NCBI GenBank assembly: GCA_016179005.1 | Contig: JACOSF010000080.1 | Location: 1-6,062, forward strand | DNA: 6,062 bases | Direction of reading: 5' to 3' | Source: Acidobacteriota bacterium | GTDB taxonomy: Bacteria; Acidobacteriota; Terriglobia; Acidiferrales; UBA7541 | In this document: positions 5,204 through 6,062 of the stretch, in pieces | Numbering within the stretch: position 1 is the stretch's first letter | Layout of the letters: the number at the start of each line of letters is the position of its first letter | Position numbers and translations under genes: made by a program | Notes under the pieces: generated by a model | Seen by the model: the letters and a program-made list of their open reading frames with translations, nothing else | Database searches by the model: none | Told to the model about the DNA's origin: nothing

Positions 5204-6062
5204 ATGAGTGCCGCCAGTTTGAAATCCCCTGACCTTCCCGATTTGGAAACCATCCGCGAAGCACGCTGCCGCATTGCGCCGCACATCCATCGCACGCCGG
5301 TGCTGACGTGCGCGTCTCTGGATGAAATGGCCGGCGCGCGGCTGTATTTCAAGTGCGAGAATTTCCAGAAGTGCGGGGCGTTCAAAATCCGCGGGGCGGC
5401 GAATGCGATTGCGTTGCTCAGCGAGGAGGAAGCGCGGCGCGGCGTGGTGACGCATTCCTCGGGCAACCATGCGGCGGCGCTCTCGCTGGCAGCGCGCGCG
5501 CGGGGGGCGACAGCGTGGATCGTCATGCCTTCCAACGCGCCGGCGATCAAGAAAACCGCCGTGCAGGCCTACGGCGGGCGGATCACGGAATGCGCGCCGA
5601 CAATGGCCGCGCGCGAGGCAGCGGCGCGCGAAATCATCGAACGAACCGGGGCGGTGATGGTCCACCCGTACAACGATGCGCGCATCATCGCCGGCCAGGG
5701 CACGGCGGCGCTGGAATTCCTGGAACAGGTGCCCGACCTGGATTTCATACTAGCGCCGGTGAGCGGCGGGGGACTGCTGAGCGGAACGGCGATCGCTGCG
5801 AAAAGCCTTCGGCCGCAAATCCGCGTCATCGGGTGCGAGCCGAAGAATGCGGACGATGCCTGCCGCTCGCTGGCCTCCGGGCGCATCGAGCCGATGGAGC
5901 ACCCGGACACCATCGCCGACGGGCTGCGCGCGTCGCTATGCAAGTTGACGTTTGCGGTGATCCGCGAGCGCGTGGACGAAGTGGCGCTGGCGAGCGAAGA
6001 GGAAATCGTCGAAGCCATGCGGCACGTGTGGGAACGCATGAAGATCATCATCGAACCGTCTG
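5204..6062 (+). CDS. PLP-dependent serine racemase / threonine (serine) dehydratase family enzyme, 3' truncated
   Basis: ATG at 5204, preceded by GGGAG (5195-5199), opens a frame that runs off the window after 286 codons. About 40 residues should be missing compared with the roughly 320-340-residue family. It is a fold-type II PLP enzyme: QKCGAFKIRGA (residues 55-65) places the Schiff-base lysine at Lys61, SSGNHA (85-90) is the substrate/carboxylate loop, SGGGLLSG is the phosphate-binding Gly loop, and the last residues read IIEPS. Several points favour serine racemase over biosynthetic IlvA: THSSGNH, where IlvA/TdcB usually have SAGNH; EPKNADD, matching the Glu-Ala-Asp metal-site residues of mammalian serine racemase; and PDTIADG and VWERMKIIIEP late in the protein. 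No ACT-like regulatory domain can be seen, though the end is missing. Likely reactions are L/D-serine interconversion and serine or threonine deamination to pyruvate or 2-oxobutanoate in the cytoplasm. 3-hydroxyaspartate dehydratase is another possible activity. Confidence 0.9.
   Translation, partial: MSAASLKSPDLPDLETIREARCRIAPHIHRTPVLTCASLDEMAGARLYFKCENFQKCGAFKIRGAANAIALLSEEEARRGVVTHSSGNHAAALSLAARARGATAWIVMPSNAPAIKKTAVQAYGGRITECAPTMAAREAAAREIIERTGAVMVHPYNDARIIAGQGTAALEFLEQVPDLDFILAPVSGGGLLSGTAIAAKSLRPQIRVIGCEPKNADDACRSLASGRIEPMEHPDTIADGLRASLCKLTFAVIRERVDEVALASEEEIVEAMRHVWERMKIIIEPS

Noticed and set aside
1..6062. CRISPR array, tRNA, insertion sequence or phage genes
   Set aside because: No regularly spaced direct repeats, cloverleaf, transposase or integrase sequence was seen on either strand.

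Overview
The window is GC-rich bacterial DNA that most resembles the phylum Acidobacteriota. That assignment rests on family recognition, not a search. The first two genes are a SpoIVB-type S55 peptidase-domain protein and a secreted beta-propeller protein of a kind I know from Acidobacteriota. Dispersed GC-rich palindromes sit between and inside the genes, including one of the class whose reverse translation reads ACPERSRR, and this fits the same group or a related soil or metagenome lineage.

Layout. (1) 1-1626, plus strand: 3' part of an S55 peptidase-domain protein whose start lies before the window. (2) 1627-1735: spacer with a hairpin, an A-tract and an ACPERSRR-class repeat. (3) 1736-4083, plus strand: a large secreted beta-propeller protein. 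Its signal peptide is in one frame and the rest in another, so it carries a frameshift near 1889-1905. (4) 4084-4205: convergent spacer with a weak terminator-like hairpin and a second palindromic repeat. (5) 4206-4538, minus strand: a compact single-domain PilZ protein. (6) 4539-4917: the only long gene-free stretch, a divergent regulatory region with a promoter candidate on each strand and a nested inverted repeat. (7) 4918-5115, plus strand: a 65-residue charged helical protein of unknown function. (8) 5116-5203: short spacer with a strong GC hairpin. (9) 5204 to the window end, plus strand: a fold-type II PLP enzyme closer to serine racemase than to classical threonine dehydratase, cut by the window edge.

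How the genes may relate. The S55 protein and the propeller protein lie in tandem and probably form an envelope or secretion-linked pair. The S55 protein keeps the GMSGSP serine motif, and the propeller has a signal peptide, about seven propeller blades, a second beta domain and an Ig-like C-terminus. PilZ is a separate c-di-GMP-responsive unit on the other strand. The small helical protein and the racemase/dehydratase may share a transcript started near 4862, with a GC hairpin between them. I found no CRISPR array, tRNA, rRNA, insertion sequence or phage gene. The features most worth checking are the frameshift, the palindromes inserted in frame within Pro/Ala-rich linkers, the racemase-like active site, and the structured intergenic region at 4690-4740.
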